Assembly (NCBI GenBank): GCA_964596645.1
Contig: CAZQVB010000015.1
Coordinates: 40,268-104,267, forward strand
Length of the DNA stretch: 64,000 nt
Origin: CAVQEK01 sp964596645
Lineage (GTDB): Bacteria; Bacteroidota; Bacteroidia; Cytophagales; Cyclobacteriaceae
Reading direction: 5' to 3'
Positions within the stretch are counted from its first letter, which is position 1. Each line of letters opens with the position of its first letter. A program made the position numbers and the translations under genes. Positions 1 to 8,326 of the stretch are shown one piece after another. Below the pieces are notes generated by a model. That model worked only from the letters and a program-made list of their open reading frames with translations. It was not told the origin of the DNA and searched no databases.

Positions 1-781
1 GAAATTCGCCCACACCCCAGCTCTGGGAAGAGCGAAGCGAGAATACCGGTATGGCGGTACCAGCTCCACGCCAGTAGTGGCCCGACTGCCTGTAGTTGGT
101 CTCAGACTGTATGGTGAACACGTCATCTTGCCGCCGGTCGATCTGGCGGTTATTTCCTTCTTCCCACTGCACAAGCTTTTGCTCGGCGTGGCTGTACAGA
201 CCAAATTTGAAGTCAACTCCGGCGTCCCCGGCCTCCAGCGACAGATTTGTCTTCCACAGTGGAAATTGACTGTCGTTCATCACCACAGCCTTTTCCGGCG
301 ACCAACTGCCCAATGTATCGTGTGCCCCGCATACGCAAAGCGAATAGCCGGGCCCTACATTGGGTGCCAGTATCTGGAGTAGATAGTTGGCATCTTCTGT
401 TTGATGGTGTGCAAAGCCTTGTGTGTTTCTTTTAAAAATATTGTCGACAAAGCAGGAAGAGTGCAAGGGATTTTCAGGATGGCCTGCAGTCTGCCAGGCA
501 TCCCTGAGCAGGAGTTTGTCGGTGGATAAATTTGAAAGATCTACTTTGCGATTTGGCCCCCATTCTTTTACCGAATGGCCACTGTGTTCATCTTTTATTA
601 TGTACTTATAGCTGATGCCAGGTTCGTTGATGGCAATAGTGCGCGACCACAAACCATCACCCAGGTGATCCAGGGGCAGGGCGTCTTCCGGATGCCAGGA
701 GCCAAGGGCCTCCTGATGGCCAAGCACACACACAATTTGTCCAACCTCTGTATGATAGTGTATTTCAAAAACAATATTCAT
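1..781 (-). CDS. malQ: 4-alpha-glucanotransferase, N-terminal part (tandem CBM20 + start of GH77)
   Basis: The gene begins at the ATG at 781 and runs off the left edge, giving about 260 residues. Two starch-binding (CBM20-like) modules are visible, roughly residues 1-100 and 130-235. Each has the conserved LGSW core (EALGSWHPEDALPL and DTLGSWSPEKAVVM). Near residue 245 the catalytic GH77 domain starts with FSLRSSQSWGVGEF, a hallmark of amylomaltase. Tandem CBM20 ahead of GH77 is the architecture of plant DPE2 and of Bacteroidota MalQ, which transfer glucosyl units between maltose or malto-oligosaccharides and a glycan acceptor, usually in the cytoplasm. The catalytic residues lie outside the window. 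Identity is secure from the two modules and the GH77 entry motif; the substrate is inferred. Confidence 0.9.
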   Translation of the reverse strand, partial: MNIVFEIHYHTEVGQIVCVLGHQEALGSWHPEDALPLDHLGDGLWSRTIAINEPGISYKYIIKDEHSGHSVKEWGPNRKVDLSNLSTDKLLLRDAWQTAGHPENPLHSSCFVDNIFKRNTQGFAHHQTEDANYLLQILAPNVGPGYSLCVCGAHDTLGSWSPEKAVVMNDSQFPLWKTNLSLEAGDAGVDFKFGLYSHAEQKLVQWEEGNNRQIDRRQDDVFTIQSETNYRQSGHYWRGAGTAIPVFSLRSSQSWGVGEF

Positions 782-1088
782 AGTGGTAATTAGTAGCAAT
801 TTACAATAAGGCAGCTGTGCAGTAAAATTGGCCAAATTAGTTGACTTTATAAAAGATACGAAAGCAAACTAACGGCTGAATAGCGTATTCTCGTCAGGTA
901 AAAATGGTGTATATACAAAAAGCTGCGGCTACATCGCACAGGATGTAGCCGCAGCTAATTTATTTCTCTAGAGTATACTATAAGTCATATTCAATCTATG
1001 CTGTTTCTACGAAGCATTGAAGATCTAAATAATGCTGTTGATGACTGAACATGAGCAGACTCTGTACTCTTAATATGCAGATGTAAAA
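782..1088. other. intergenic region between malQ start and DUF2188 gene end
   Basis: This 307-base AT-rich stretch holds the upstream region of the minus-strand malQ and one strong hairpin (921-956, listed separately). I see no ORF, RNA gene or clear Bacteroidota promoter (TTTG / TAnnTTTG) with good spacing. Confidence 0.5.
921..956 (-). terminator. intrinsic terminator hairpin
   Basis: A perfect 15-bp stem (AGCTGCGGCTACATC and its complement) surrounds a 6-base loop. On the minus strand it is followed by TTTTG. It lies 130 bases beyond the stop of the minus-strand DUF2188 gene and ahead of malQ, so it probably ends the 2170-1089 transcript. The short T-run makes it a moderate rather than textbook terminator. 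Confidence 0.6.
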
Positions 1089-1379
1089 TCAATACCCGCC
1101 GGCTTGCTGGCGTACCTCAGCATAGGGCATTTTCGCATGTATACTTCCATCCCGATCCAGTACTACCACATCCAAATGATGCAATAAGGCTCTTTTCTGC
1201 CCTAGATTAATGGCCTGTTGTTTCTGGGCATAGATGGTTTCTGGTAGTGCACTGTTGGTGTCATCCACTCCCCAACCCAAGCCTCTGGGCATTATATATA
1301 TTTCGTTCTCATTGAGCGTATTGGTTCCTTCAGGTGGTGTGTTATCACCTGATTCGTTGTTGGAATCTGATTCTGTCAT
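1089..1379 (-). CDS. DUF2188 family protein
   Basis: A protein of 96 residues from the ATG at 1379. The reading frame is open further upstream, but that longer start would overlap the preceding gene by 41 bases, so the internal ATG is preferred. After an acidic, low-complexity N-terminus, the half from about residue 30 has the DUF2188 pattern: a short strand (YIMPRGLGWGV), a helix rich in A, Q and K, then VVVLDRDGSIHAKMPY. DUF2188 proteins are small, of unknown function, and often occur with stress genes. It is the last gene of a minus-strand run with a lipoprotein gene and a YtxH gene, followed by the hairpin at 921-956. Family call is fairly sure; no function is claimed. Confidence 0.7.
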   Translation of the reverse strand: MTESDSNNESGDNTPPEGTNTLNENEIYIMPRGLGWGVDDTNSALPETIYAQKQQAINLGQKRALLHHLDVVVLDRDGSIHAKMPYAEVRQQAGGY

Positions 1380-1419
1380 TGGTTTTTTGGTTGTTTTAAA
1401 TGAGTTAAAGCATATGCGG

Positions 1420-1851
1420 CTATGGAGCGTTATCTCCCATTGAGTCAAGCAGTTGTTCATATTTTACGCGCTCCATCTCATAATAGCCGCGTAAAGAATC
1501 TCCTTGCTCATGATAAGCTCCCATAGGCATATGCTCCAGATATTCGATATGCTTCTCGAGTTGATTTTTGCGCTGGTTCAGGGCATCTTTAAGTTTATCT
1601 ATACTTTGCCCAATTCTTGTCTTTGTCTCATCCTTTTCAAAGTCTATCCGCGCAATTTCCGCGTCTAAATCTTGCACCTGTTGCCTGAGACCACTAATCA
1701 CTTCACCCCGGTCACGTTCTATTTCCCGCTGTTCCATTTTTATGTCTTCTTGCACCTCAGGGTTTCTCTTTTCCCTCGAATCGTAGAGGCATGCGGATAA
1801 GAGTAATGGTAAAGTGCAAGCGAAAAGCCATTTAGGCGAGATCATATTCAT
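1420..1851 (-). CDS. small coiled-coil lipoprotein
   Basis: A protein of 143 residues with a lipoprotein signal peptide (lysine, hydrophobic stretch, LSAC lipobox, acylated Cys near residue 21). Residues 30-105 are strongly charged, with heptad-like Leu/Ile/Val spacing (VISGLRQQVQDLDAEIARI), so a long coiled coil is expected. No catalytic motif is visible. It would be anchored in the outer or inner membrane facing the periplasm. It sits between the YtxH and DUF2188 genes and is probably co-transcribed with them (gaps of 67 and 40 bases). I do not recognise a named family; a spacer or envelope-stress role is only a guess from shape and neighbours. Confidence 0.75.
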   Translation of the reverse strand: MNMISPKWLFACTLPLLLSACLYDSREKRNPEVQEDIKMEQREIERDRGEVISGLRQQVQDLDAEIARIDFEKDETKTRIGQSIDKLKDALNQRKNQLEKHIEYLEHMPMGAYHEQGDSLRGYYEMERVKYEQLLDSMGDNAP

Positions 1852-1918
1852 GCTGGTGATGAGTTTCTAATTGTGACAGAAGAATAATGCTGCAGGGACA
1901 GCGCTGGCAATAGAGGTA

Positions 1919-2170
1919 CTAGTTGAGTTTTTCTTTAATGTTGTCCAGATTTTTTTTACCAGTTTCTACTGTCTTATTGATGGTTTCTTTGGCGACATCA
2001 AAGTTTTCGTTAGCCAAAGCAGAAAGTTCATTGGCAAAGCGTTCGGCTTCTTTTTGCAATTTTTTGCGTGTCTTCTTGCCACTTTCTGGCGCCATAAGTA
2101 TTCCGGTAATGTATCCGCCGATGGCACCTATTAATAATCCAGAAAATACTTTTAATGATCCGTTGCTCAT
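1919..2170 (-). CDS. YtxH domain-containing protein
   Basis: A protein of 83 residues. A glycine-rich hydrophobic segment (about residues 9-27: GLLIGAIGGYITGILMAPE) is followed by the YtxH signature APESGKKTRKKL and an amphipathic, alanine- and lysine-rich helix to the C-terminus. YtxH proteins are small membrane-associated proteins linked to general stress in Bacillus and widespread in Bacteroidota; their biochemical role is unknown. It is first in a minus-strand run with the lipoprotein and DUF2188 genes. A second YtxH gene lies at 7543-7833. Confidence 0.85.
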   Translation of the reverse strand: MSNGSLKVFSGLLIGAIGGYITGILMAPESGKKTRKKLQKEAERFANELSALANENFDVAKETINKTVETGKKNLDNIKEKLN

Positions 2171-2605
2171 TGTCGTAATATTTAGAGTTTATAAAATTTT
2201 AGTTAGCATTAGAGTAAAGAATAATAATGCCAAGTGGGCATTCGACCAACAGGATATTGTAGATTTTCCCTATTTAACGTATTTAGCTGTTTCACGCAAT
2301 CATTGGATTGACGTGCACATCAATATTGACAGGATTTTCATAAGTGTCAAGAGCCATATTGTAGTGGTGTTTACTCAATTTGGGCAAGCAAATGCACAAA
2401 GTAGGTTGAGGCCAATTGCATCGGTAGGCGCTTCAAGATTCTGTTAGTTAGAGCTTCCACGCTGTCATTTGTGGAAGGGAATGTTAAAATCGGCCAGCAA
2501 CAAGTGATAGTAGTCATTGTAGGTTAGGTCTTGTATCATTTTATTTTCCAAAGGGCATTTGGCACTGAATTTACAATTACTTAAAATACAACTAAAACTA
2601 TTGAA
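2171..2605. other. divergent intergenic region
   Basis: This 435-base AT-rich region separates the minus-strand YtxH gene from a plus-strand gene at 2606, so it should hold both promoters. The best candidate for the plus strand is TTTG about 20 bases before TAAAATAC, just upstream of 2606; it matches the Bacteroidota -7 box only in part. A 7-bp inverted repeat (CTTCCAC / GTGGAAG) near 2455 lacks a T-run. I see no convincing gene here. Confidence 0.4.
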
Positions 2606-2917
2606 ATGTCCTACAACAATCTGAAACCCTTACACGAAGTCCTTGAAGAACAGAAGAAGAAGGGCTATGAACATGATTTTTTTGTAAAGGACGGCTTACT
2701 CCGTGCCTACGATGACAAAAAAACATACGAACCGCATCAGGTAAAAATCGACGAACATTTCCGTTTTGAAGGAGAAAGTAATCCTGACGACGATGCGATA
2801 GTATATTTGATCTCTTGCGATGATGGAAAAAAGGGTGTGATCTCAGCGGCTTATAAAACCACAAACGAAGATGAAGTAGAAGAATTTATTGAGAAGATTG
2901 AATCCCCAAAGCCTTAA
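2606..2917 (+). CDS. conserved hypothetical protein (about 100 residues)
   Basis: A soluble, acidic protein of 103 residues with no signal peptide or membrane segment. It begins MSYNNLKPLHEVLEEQKKKG and contains an alternating strand pattern (HFRFEGESNPDDDAIVYLIS, then KKGVISAAY) that suggests a small alpha/beta fold. Homologues of this size in Bacteroidota are sometimes labelled phosphoribosylpyrophosphate synthetase (from memory), but no PRPP-binding loop is present and the length is a third of that enzyme, so that label should not be used. Its last 32 bases overlap the 3' end of the convergent kinase gene. Function unknown. Confidence 0.7.
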   Translation: MSYNNLKPLHEVLEEQKKKGYEHDFFVKDGLLRAYDDKKTYEPHQVKIDEHFRFEGESNPDDDAIVYLISCDDGKKGVISAAYKTTNEDEVEEFIEKIESPKP

Positions 2918-4427
2918 GATTGGCGGTACGCTCTGTGGTGTTTCCTATTTCAAAACTGAGGCTGAACACGGTGCCTTGGCCTATTTCGCTGGTCACTTCG
3001 ATGTGACCTGAGTGGCTGTTCATAATGTTTTTGGAAGTGGTGAGGCCGAGACCCATGCCGCTGCGCTTGCCAGTAAAGAATGGATCAAATAATGCCTTTA
3101 AATCATTGTCGGATATACCTTTACCATTATCGGCGATCTCTACCATCACCCGACCGTTTTCAAAATAGGTACGCAGGCTAAGTTTGCCTTTATTCACCTC
3201 CATGGCTTCTATGGCATTTACAATAATATTCAGAAATGCAACTTTCAGTTTTTCCTTATCCGACGATATCTTGGGTAATTCACTGGCATATTGCCGCTTC
3301 ACCTGCATGCCCTGCAGCTTGAGCCGGTCGGCAGTGAGTTGTACCACTTCTTCCAGTATTTCATTGATGTCGTAGTCGGCCAGGTCGAGTTCGCGCGGCT
3401 TGGATGAATTGAGCATGTCTTTGATGAGTGCATCTATGCGCCCGGCATTGCGTTGGATGATGTCGGTGTACAATTCCACAGATTCGCGGTCAGAGTTTCC
3501 TTCGGCTATTTCATCTTTCAGTTGCTCCAGTGCAAGATTCAAATTGGTGAGTGGGTTGCGCACCTCATGTGCAATGCTACGCGCTATGCGGCCCGTCATA
3601 GAAAACTTCTCGGCGAGCAGTAATTCACGCTCGGCTTTTTTCCTCAGACTGATATCACGCAAAAGACCCTGATATCCGGCAAACTCATCCTCTTCATTGT
3701 ACAATGCCACCATAGATATGTTGCACTCAATGGCCTGATTGAGGTTTGTTTTAAGATGGGCATCGAAGTCGTTGACTTTTCTTGCCTTCAGCAGTTGCTC
3801 CGACATGTTGACAAAAGCTTCCTTTTTTTGAAAAAGGTCTTTTATCGTCATGCTCTTTATTAGGGCCATATCATAGCCGAAAAGTTTTATAAACGACTGG
3901 TTGACATCTACGAACAGTTGATCGCGATTGGTAATAAAGATGGCATCTTCTGATTGCTCGAAAAGATTTTTGTAGCGCTTTTCCTTTTGATGCAGCTCCA
4001 TAATGAAGCGCGCATTGGTAATGCCCAGCCGGAGCGTTTTGCGAAGGCGAAAGGGGGTGAGATGTTTCATGATGATGCAGTCGATGGCGCCTGCATTAAA
4101 AGCCTCATCTTCTAACTCGAAGTCATCGGTTTCTACCAGCGCGATGAAGGGGATAAAATCCGTAGTGTTCAATACGCTTTGCATCATACCAATGCCTGAG
4201 TGACCGCAAAATTGTCTACTCACCAGGTACAGGTCAAATTTTTGCTGTTGTATCAGCCCCATGGCCATATCATATTTGCTGGCATGATCGAGGCTTATAT
4301 GAAATTCGTTTACTTCCTCTACCATTTTACATACCTCGCCATAGGTATCGTCGTCGGAGATCAGCAGTAATTCGATGGTATCTTTCGTAGTCAATTGGCT
4401 AATTCGTTTATCGTTTCTCTGAAGCAA
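2886..4427 (-). CDS. PAS sensor histidine kinase with degenerate N-terminal receiver
   Basis: A protein of 513 residues with no membrane segment, so cytoplasmic. Residues 15-135 have a receiver fold (LLLISDDDTYG at the start, GAIDCIIMKHLTP at the end), but the phospho-acceptor position reads FDLYLVS with Ser70 instead of Asp. Residues 150-265 are a PAS domain with a PAC tail. The HisKA H-box SIAHEVRNPLTNL carries His287. The ATPase domain shows NIIVNAIEAM (N box), DNGKGIS (G1) and GMGLGL (G2). It lies 9 bases after a sigma-54 activator gene and is the third gene of an operon with a lone receiver, so it very likely phosphorylates one or both. Signal unknown; the PAS domain may bind a small ligand or cofactor. 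Confidence 0.9.
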   Translation of the reverse strand: MLQRNDKRISQLTTKDTIELLLISDDDTYGEVCKMVEEVNEFHISLDHASKYDMAMGLIQQQKFDLYLVSRQFCGHSGIGMMQSVLNTTDFIPFIALVETDDFELEDEAFNAGAIDCIIMKHLTPFRLRKTLRLGITNARFIMELHQKEKRYKNLFEQSEDAIFITNRDQLFVDVNQSFIKLFGYDMALIKSMTIKDLFQKKEAFVNMSEQLLKARKVNDFDAHLKTNLNQAIECNISMVALYNEEDEFAGYQGLLRDISLRKKAERELLLAEKFSMTGRIARSIAHEVRNPLTNLNLALEQLKDEIAEGNSDRESVELYTDIIQRNAGRIDALIKDMLNSSKPRELDLADYDINEILEEVVQLTADRLKLQGMQVKRQYASELPKISSDKEKLKVAFLNIIVNAIEAMEVNKGKLSLRTYFENGRVMVEIADNGKGISDNDLKALFDPFFTGKRSGMGLGLTTSKNIMNSHSGHIEVTSEIGQGTVFSLSFEIGNTTERTANLKALGIQSSQ

Positions 4428-4436
4428 AAGGGGAAA

Positions 4437-5813
4437 CTAAAGCTGAATGTTGTAAGCGCGCAGTTTATTGTAAAGCGTCTTGCGATCGATTTTAAGGATT
4501 TGTGCTGCCCGCGTTTTGTTAAAACCGGTCTTTTCCAGCACCTCAATGATTGCGTTTTTCTCGGCTGATTCGGAAACTGCCTTTAGGTTGGCGCCATTTT
4601 CCTTGCGCACATCGGCCATATGGTCGGAGCCCTGATAGTCTGGATTTATGATCTCTGAGGGGAGGCATTCTATTGTCACCTTGTCGCCCTGGGCCAGCAA
4701 TACAGCGCGCTTCACCACATTGCGCAACTCGCGCAAGTTGCCATGCCATACATAGTTGATCAACCTCTCCTTCACGCTGTCGGTAAAGCCTGTTACATTT
4801 TTTTCCAGCACTTCGTTGGATTCCTCCAAAAAGAACCAGGCATATGACATAATGTCGTCTTGCCGCTCCCTGAGAGGCCTTATTTCTATTTTGAACTCAT
4901 TGAGCCTGTGGTATATGTCTTCGCGAAACTTCCCTTCCTTCACCATTTCTTTCAGGTCTACGTTGGAGGCCGTGATGATCCGAACATCTATTTCCACATC
5001 CTTGGTGCTGCCCAGTCGCTTTATTTTACGCTCTTGCAGCACGCGCAGCAATTTTATCTGGTTCTCATAAGAGAGGTTGCCGATTTCGTCCAGAAACAAT
5101 GTACCGCCGTCGGCCACTTCAAACGACCCTTTTTTATCGTTCACTGCGCCTGTAAACGCACCTTTGATGTGGCCAAACAGTTCGCTGCCGGCCAGCTCTT
5201 TGGGTAGCGCACCGCAGTCTATGGCCACAAATGGTTTATTTTTTCTTTTGCTGTTGAGGTGTATGGCATTGGCTACATACTCTTTACCCGTGCCCGTTTC
5301 GCCGGTTATGATCACCGACATGTCGGTGGGCGCTATCAGATTGATGTGCTTTTGCAACACCTCTGTCTGATGGCTAGGCCCGAACACAAATTTCCGCTCA
5401 GAAGAACGGGTTGTTTTGCCGCTGACTGCTGCGTTGGTTTTAGTAGGCGAGGCCGGCTTGTCCAGCGCAGCCTTAATGGTCATGAGTATTTCGTCAGGAA
5501 AAAGCGGCTTGGTCACATAATCTATGGCTCCGTGCTTGAGGGTAAGCACGGCGGTACGCACATCGGAATAGCCCGTGATGATAATGACTCGAGAGTCAGA
5601 TGAAAGAATTTTTATTTTTTGCAACAGTTCCACACCACCCACGTCCGGCAACTTGTAATCCTGAAGTATGAGGTCGAATTTGTCGTTTCTGACCTTATCG
5701 AGACCGTCGAGCCCGTTGGTGGCGTACTCTACTTCAAAATTATTTTTCGCCAAATATTTGCTCAGCAAAAGGCAAATATCCCTGTCATCATCAATGATCA
5801 GGATTTTATTCAT
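4437..5813 (-). CDS. NtrC-family sigma-54-dependent response regulator
   Basis: A protein of 458 residues in the standard three-domain order. The receiver spans 1-120, with acidic residues at 8-10, Asp52 as phospho-acceptor and Lys102. The AAA+ domain (about 140-375) has Walker A GETGTGKE at 171-178, the sigma-54 contact loop GAFTGA at 218-223, Walker B LFLDEIGN near 239-246 and the GNLREL arginine-finger region. A Fis-type helix-turn-helix closes the protein (FNKTRAAQILKIDRKTLYNK). It would open sigma-54 promoters when phosphorylated. It is preceded by a lone receiver gene (18-base gap) and followed by the kinase gene (9-base gap). I found no clear TGGCAC-N5-TTGCA site in the window to name a target. 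Confidence 0.95.
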   Translation of the reverse strand: MNKILIIDDDRDICLLLSKYLAKNNFEVEYATNGLDGLDKVRNDKFDLILQDYKLPDVGGVELLQKIKILSSDSRVIIITGYSDVRTAVLTLKHGAIDYVTKPLFPDEILMTIKAALDKPASPTKTNAAVSGKTTRSSERKFVFGPSHQTEVLQKHINLIAPTDMSVIITGETGTGKEYVANAIHLNSKRKNKPFVAIDCGALPKELAGSELFGHIKGAFTGAVNDKKGSFEVADGGTLFLDEIGNLSYENQIKLLRVLQERKIKRLGSTKDVEIDVRIITASNVDLKEMVKEGKFREDIYHRLNEFKIEIRPLRERQDDIMSYAWFFLEESNEVLEKNVTGFTDSVKERLINYVWHGNLRELRNVVKRAVLLAQGDKVTIECLPSEIINPDYQGSDHMADVRKENGANLKAVSESAEKNAIIEVLEKTGFNKTRAAQILKIDRKTLYNKLRAYNIQL

Positions 5814-5831
5814 ATCAGTACCTCGTTTAGG

Positions 5832-6191
5832 TTATACTACGTTCAATTCCTGCAGCGCTTCGGCAATCTTCTGTTTATTAAAAGGTTTGCTTATGAAATA
5901 GTCTGCGCCCATTTCTTGTGCATTGCGCCGTTCGGTGAGTCCGTCATATGCGCTTATAATGATCACTTTAGTATCGCCATTTGCTTGTTTTATCTGCGGG
6001 ATGATGTTGAAACCTACACCGTCGGGTAGGTTGAGATCGAGAAAAACCGTTGTATATCGATCTGCCTCTATTTTGCCCGCGCCCTCCTTAAGCGAGTGCG
6101 CATAGCTGGTATCGAATCCTTGCTTTTTCAAAATACTGGCGAGCAAAAAGCAGATCTCCACCTCATCATCTACAATCAAGATTTTGTTCAT
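5832..6191 (-). CDS. single-domain response regulator (receiver only)
   Basis: A protein of 119 residues made of one receiver domain: KILIVDDE at the start, phospho-acceptor Asp52 in VFLDLNLPDG, a Ser in the IIISAYD strand and Lys in FISKPFN. There is no output domain. It is the first gene of the minus-strand operon with the sigma-54 activator and the PAS kinase. Lone receivers in such operons usually act as a phosphate sink, a relay step or an allosteric partner; which applies here cannot be read from sequence. The first ten residues are almost identical to those of the neighbouring activator's receiver, suggesting a local duplication. Confidence 0.9.
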   Translation of the reverse strand: MNKILIVDDEVEICFLLASILKKQGFDTSYAHSLKEGAGKIEADRYTTVFLDLNLPDGVGFNIIPQIKQANGDTKVIIISAYDGLTERRNAQEMGADYFISKPFNKQKIAEALQELNVV

Positions 6192-6437
6192 TCAGATGCC
6201 TTTTTTGCACTCCACGCGTTCTACTTTTTTCTCGGGTAAAATGCTATGACCATCATTAAAAATGATGCCATGATCAATCGTCAACTGTGTTTGAGCATCA
6301 GCCTTTGCATAATCTGCCACACCCTGTGCAATATAGACCGCATACGGGTCAGTGCTTCATTCGGTAAACATGCGGCTGCTGCTGCTTTCAACACTCAAAA
6401 ATAGCGTGAATGGGTAAAAAATTCTACACTCTTGAAT

Positions 6438-7277
6438 TTATTGGTGAATGGTGACGATGGGAATTTTCGATTCGCTCACCAAATCCTCCGAAAAGCTGTT
6501 GGTGAGGGCGTGTATAAAACCTGATTTGGCCTCTGTAAGGGTAAAAATCAAGCCGGCATTCACCTGGTTGGCATAGTCGGCAATGTGCTGTAGGTCATTG
6601 CCATCAATGATGTGAAATTCGTCGGCTTCCCTGAAATGAGCACTTTTAAATGCTCGGGCTTTTTCTTTCAACTTGCCGGCATCTTTCGATTTTTCATTTA
6701 AGTAAACGACGTGCACCTTGGCTTCGAAAAATTTGGCAAGATCAAAGATGTGATCAAAATCTTTCTGCCCATATTCATGAAACAGGTCTATGGCCACTAC
6801 TATCCTATCGAGTTGCCCATCAATGTAGTCTTCTTTCACCGATATCACCGGGCAGGGTAAGTGCTCGATGAGCTGCTCGGTGTGGTTGCCAGTGAAGTAT
6901 TCAGGAAAGTTGTGTGTACCGGTGGTGCCCATCACGATCAAATCAATATTTTTCTCTTTTACCTCGCGCAAAACACCCTCTTTGAAATCGGCATCGACCA
7001 CATTTACTTCTATATTCAGGCCGTCTGAAGCATAATCAGAAGCAATGGCAGCGAGTCGCTCCCTGTTTTTCTTCAGCAGCTCTATGGTGTAGATGTTGGC
7101 TGCATCGCCACCGCTTTGCGTCACATCGCCCGTTACTGAAAAATTGGAAGACGGGGGCGCCTCTACGAAGTTGATCAAAAAGATGCGGGCATCAGCGCGT
7201 TGGGCGATTTTAACGGCCAGCTTCAAGCCATTGTCGGCAATTTCTGTGAGATCTGTGGGTACGAGAATGTTTTTCAT
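6438..7277 (-). CDS. tandem universal stress protein (UspA family)
   Basis: A protein of 279 residues from the ATG at 7277; the longer upstream frame encodes a non-conserved leader and is rejected. Two Usp domains are present. The first (1-145) starts MKNILVPTDLTEIADNGLKL and has the nucleotide-loop pattern GTTGT...FTGNHTEQL. The second (about 155-279) starts RIVVAIDLFHEYGQKDF but lacks a good G-2X-G-9X-G loop. Known tandem Usp proteins bind ATP or AMP and act in stress survival. The gene stands alone, 246 bases upstream of the signalling operon and divergent from the second YtxH gene, in a neighbourhood rich in stress proteins. Confidence 0.9.
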   Translation of the reverse strand: MKNILVPTDLTEIADNGLKLAVKIAQRADARIFLINFVEAPPSSNFSVTGDVTQSGGDAANIYTIELLKKNRERLAAIASDYASDGLNIEVNVVDADFKEGVLREVKEKNIDLIVMGTTGTHNFPEYFTGNHTEQLIEHLPCPVISVKEDYIDGQLDRIVVAIDLFHEYGQKDFDHIFDLAKFFEAKVHVVYLNEKSKDAGKLKEKARAFKSAHFREADEFHIIDGNDLQHIADYANQVNAGLIFTLTEAKSGFIHALTNSFSEDLVSESKIPIVTIHQ

Positions 7278-7542
7278 AAGTCGTTTTGTAAAAATGATTT
7301 CAAGCTTTCTGGACGAACTATGAAAATACCAGGCCACTTCCATTTTTTGTGTCTACCACCGCTCATCGCATTGCCTTGGCTCAGGTGCTGGCTGTAGAGT
7401 GGAGCACCTCTTTGAGCAAAAATTTCCCCGACCCTGCTTATGGTTCACGATGGGCCTGGCGAGTAACGTGCAATACCTGCCGTTGGCACAGTTTTTAGAC
7501 CTTTTACGATGAAATTATTCTGAAACCAACAAACACGATATC

Positions 7543-7833
7543 ATGAAAAAGACAGAAATAAAATTGCTGACAGGTCTGATGACAGGACTCGCAGCCGGAG
7601 TGGCCGTAGGACTGCTCTTAGCGCCCAGAAGTGGAAAAAGCCTGCGCCGTAAGCTTGGTCTGGAGCTGCTGAGGTACAAAAATGAACTGCAAGACAAGAC
7701 AGAAGAAAGCATTCATCAACTGAAAGACGCGACAAATTATGCTGCCATGAGTCTGAACAAAAAGGCACGAAAGAAATACCGGGGGCACCGTTTTGCCAAA
7801 AATGGCTCCTGGATCAAGTCGCTGGTGAGCTAA
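7543..7833 (+). CDS. YtxH domain-containing protein (second copy)
   Basis: A protein of 96 residues. A glycine/alanine-rich hydrophobic segment (GLMTGLAAGVAVGLLLAP, about residues 11-28) is followed by the YtxH motif APRSGKSLRRKL and a charged helix; the C-terminus is strongly basic. It shares the layout of the copy at 1919-2170 but is otherwise divergent. It is a single-gene unit closed by the terminator at 7866. A role in envelope or general stress is suggested by family and neighbours only. Confidence 0.85.
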   Translation: MKKTEIKLLTGLMTGLAAGVAVGLLLAPRSGKSLRRKLGLELLRYKNELQDKTEESIHQLKDATNYAAMSLNKKARKKYRGHRFAKNGSWIKSLVS

Positions 7834-7865
7834 GGCTCCGCCATGAATACGAGATTAATGAGAAC

Positions 7866-7900
7866 AAAAAAGACGAGCAGCGCTCGTCTTTTTTGTTTTT
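7866..7900. terminator. bidirectional intrinsic terminator
   Basis: A perfect 13-bp stem (AAAAAAGACGAGC, loop AGC, GCTCGTCTTTTTT) has A-tract and T-tract arms, followed by GTTTTT. It lies between the convergent YtxH gene (stop 7833) and the ArsC-like gene (stop 7916), so it can serve both. Confidence 0.9.
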
Positions 7901-7915
7901 AGGAATTGTATGAGA

Positions 7916-8326
7916 TCAGGGATTAAAGTTGTCGCTTTTAGAAACGTTCTTATTCTTATCGAACGACCACAGATCGCGCTCTGTTTTTATAAATTTTGCC
8001 TGATTTTGCGATATGGCAATGGGGGTGTTGATGTAATGCGGATTTTGCTTGAGCAGCTTGGCCGTGTCTTCTTTACTGTATTTCTGTGGGCCATTTTCCC
8101 GCTGAAAATCCTTGTTGGTCATTTCCCGGATGTCCACACCCAGCTTTTCGGCCATCTCCAGAAGCACCAGTTCTGTGAAATCGTAGCCGTTCACTTCGCA
8201 TTCGTTAATGTGTACACGCATAGCCTTGGCGTAAACCAATAAATTTCGCTGAGACAGGTCCTTTTTATCGTAAAAGAATTTCATCTCATTATCGTCGGTT
8301 TCAATTACCTGATTCTTCATATACAA
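7916..8326 (-). CDS. ArsC/Spx-fold protein lacking the redox cysteine
   Basis: A protein of 136 residues. The C-terminal part resembles the ArsC/Spx/MgsR thioredoxin-like family: a helix ending AKLLKQNPHYINTPIAI, with the conserved cis-Pro region, then KFIKTERDLW. Family members normally have a catalytic Cys after the first strand (pattern Y.n..C..C). Here that segment reads FFYDKKDLSQRNLLVYAKA, and no cysteine suitable for catalysis is present. It therefore probably does not reduce arsenate and may be a binding or regulatory protein, as Spx is. It is convergent with the YtxH gene and divergent from dps. The fold call is moderately sure; the function is unknown. Confidence 0.65.
   Translation of the reverse strand: MYMKNQVIETDDNEMKFFYDKKDLSQRNLLVYAKAMRVHINECEVNGYDFTELVLLEMAEKLGVDIREMTNKDFQRENGPQKYSKEDTAKLLKQNPHYINTPIAISQNQAKFIKTERDLWSFDKNKNVSKSDNFNP

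Noticed and set aside
921..956. Riboswitch or sRNA from the strong hairpin
   Set aside because: It is a simple perfect stem behind a gene end, best read as a terminator.
1923..2447. 174-residue plus-strand frame across the YtxH gene
   Set aside because: Its first 80 codons are antisense to a well-supported YtxH gene and the rest is intergenic AT-rich sequence without coding character.
2606..2917. Phosphoribosylpyrophosphate synthetase label for the 103-residue protein
   Set aside because: It is far too short and lacks the PRPP-binding loop; the label seems to be a propagated database name.
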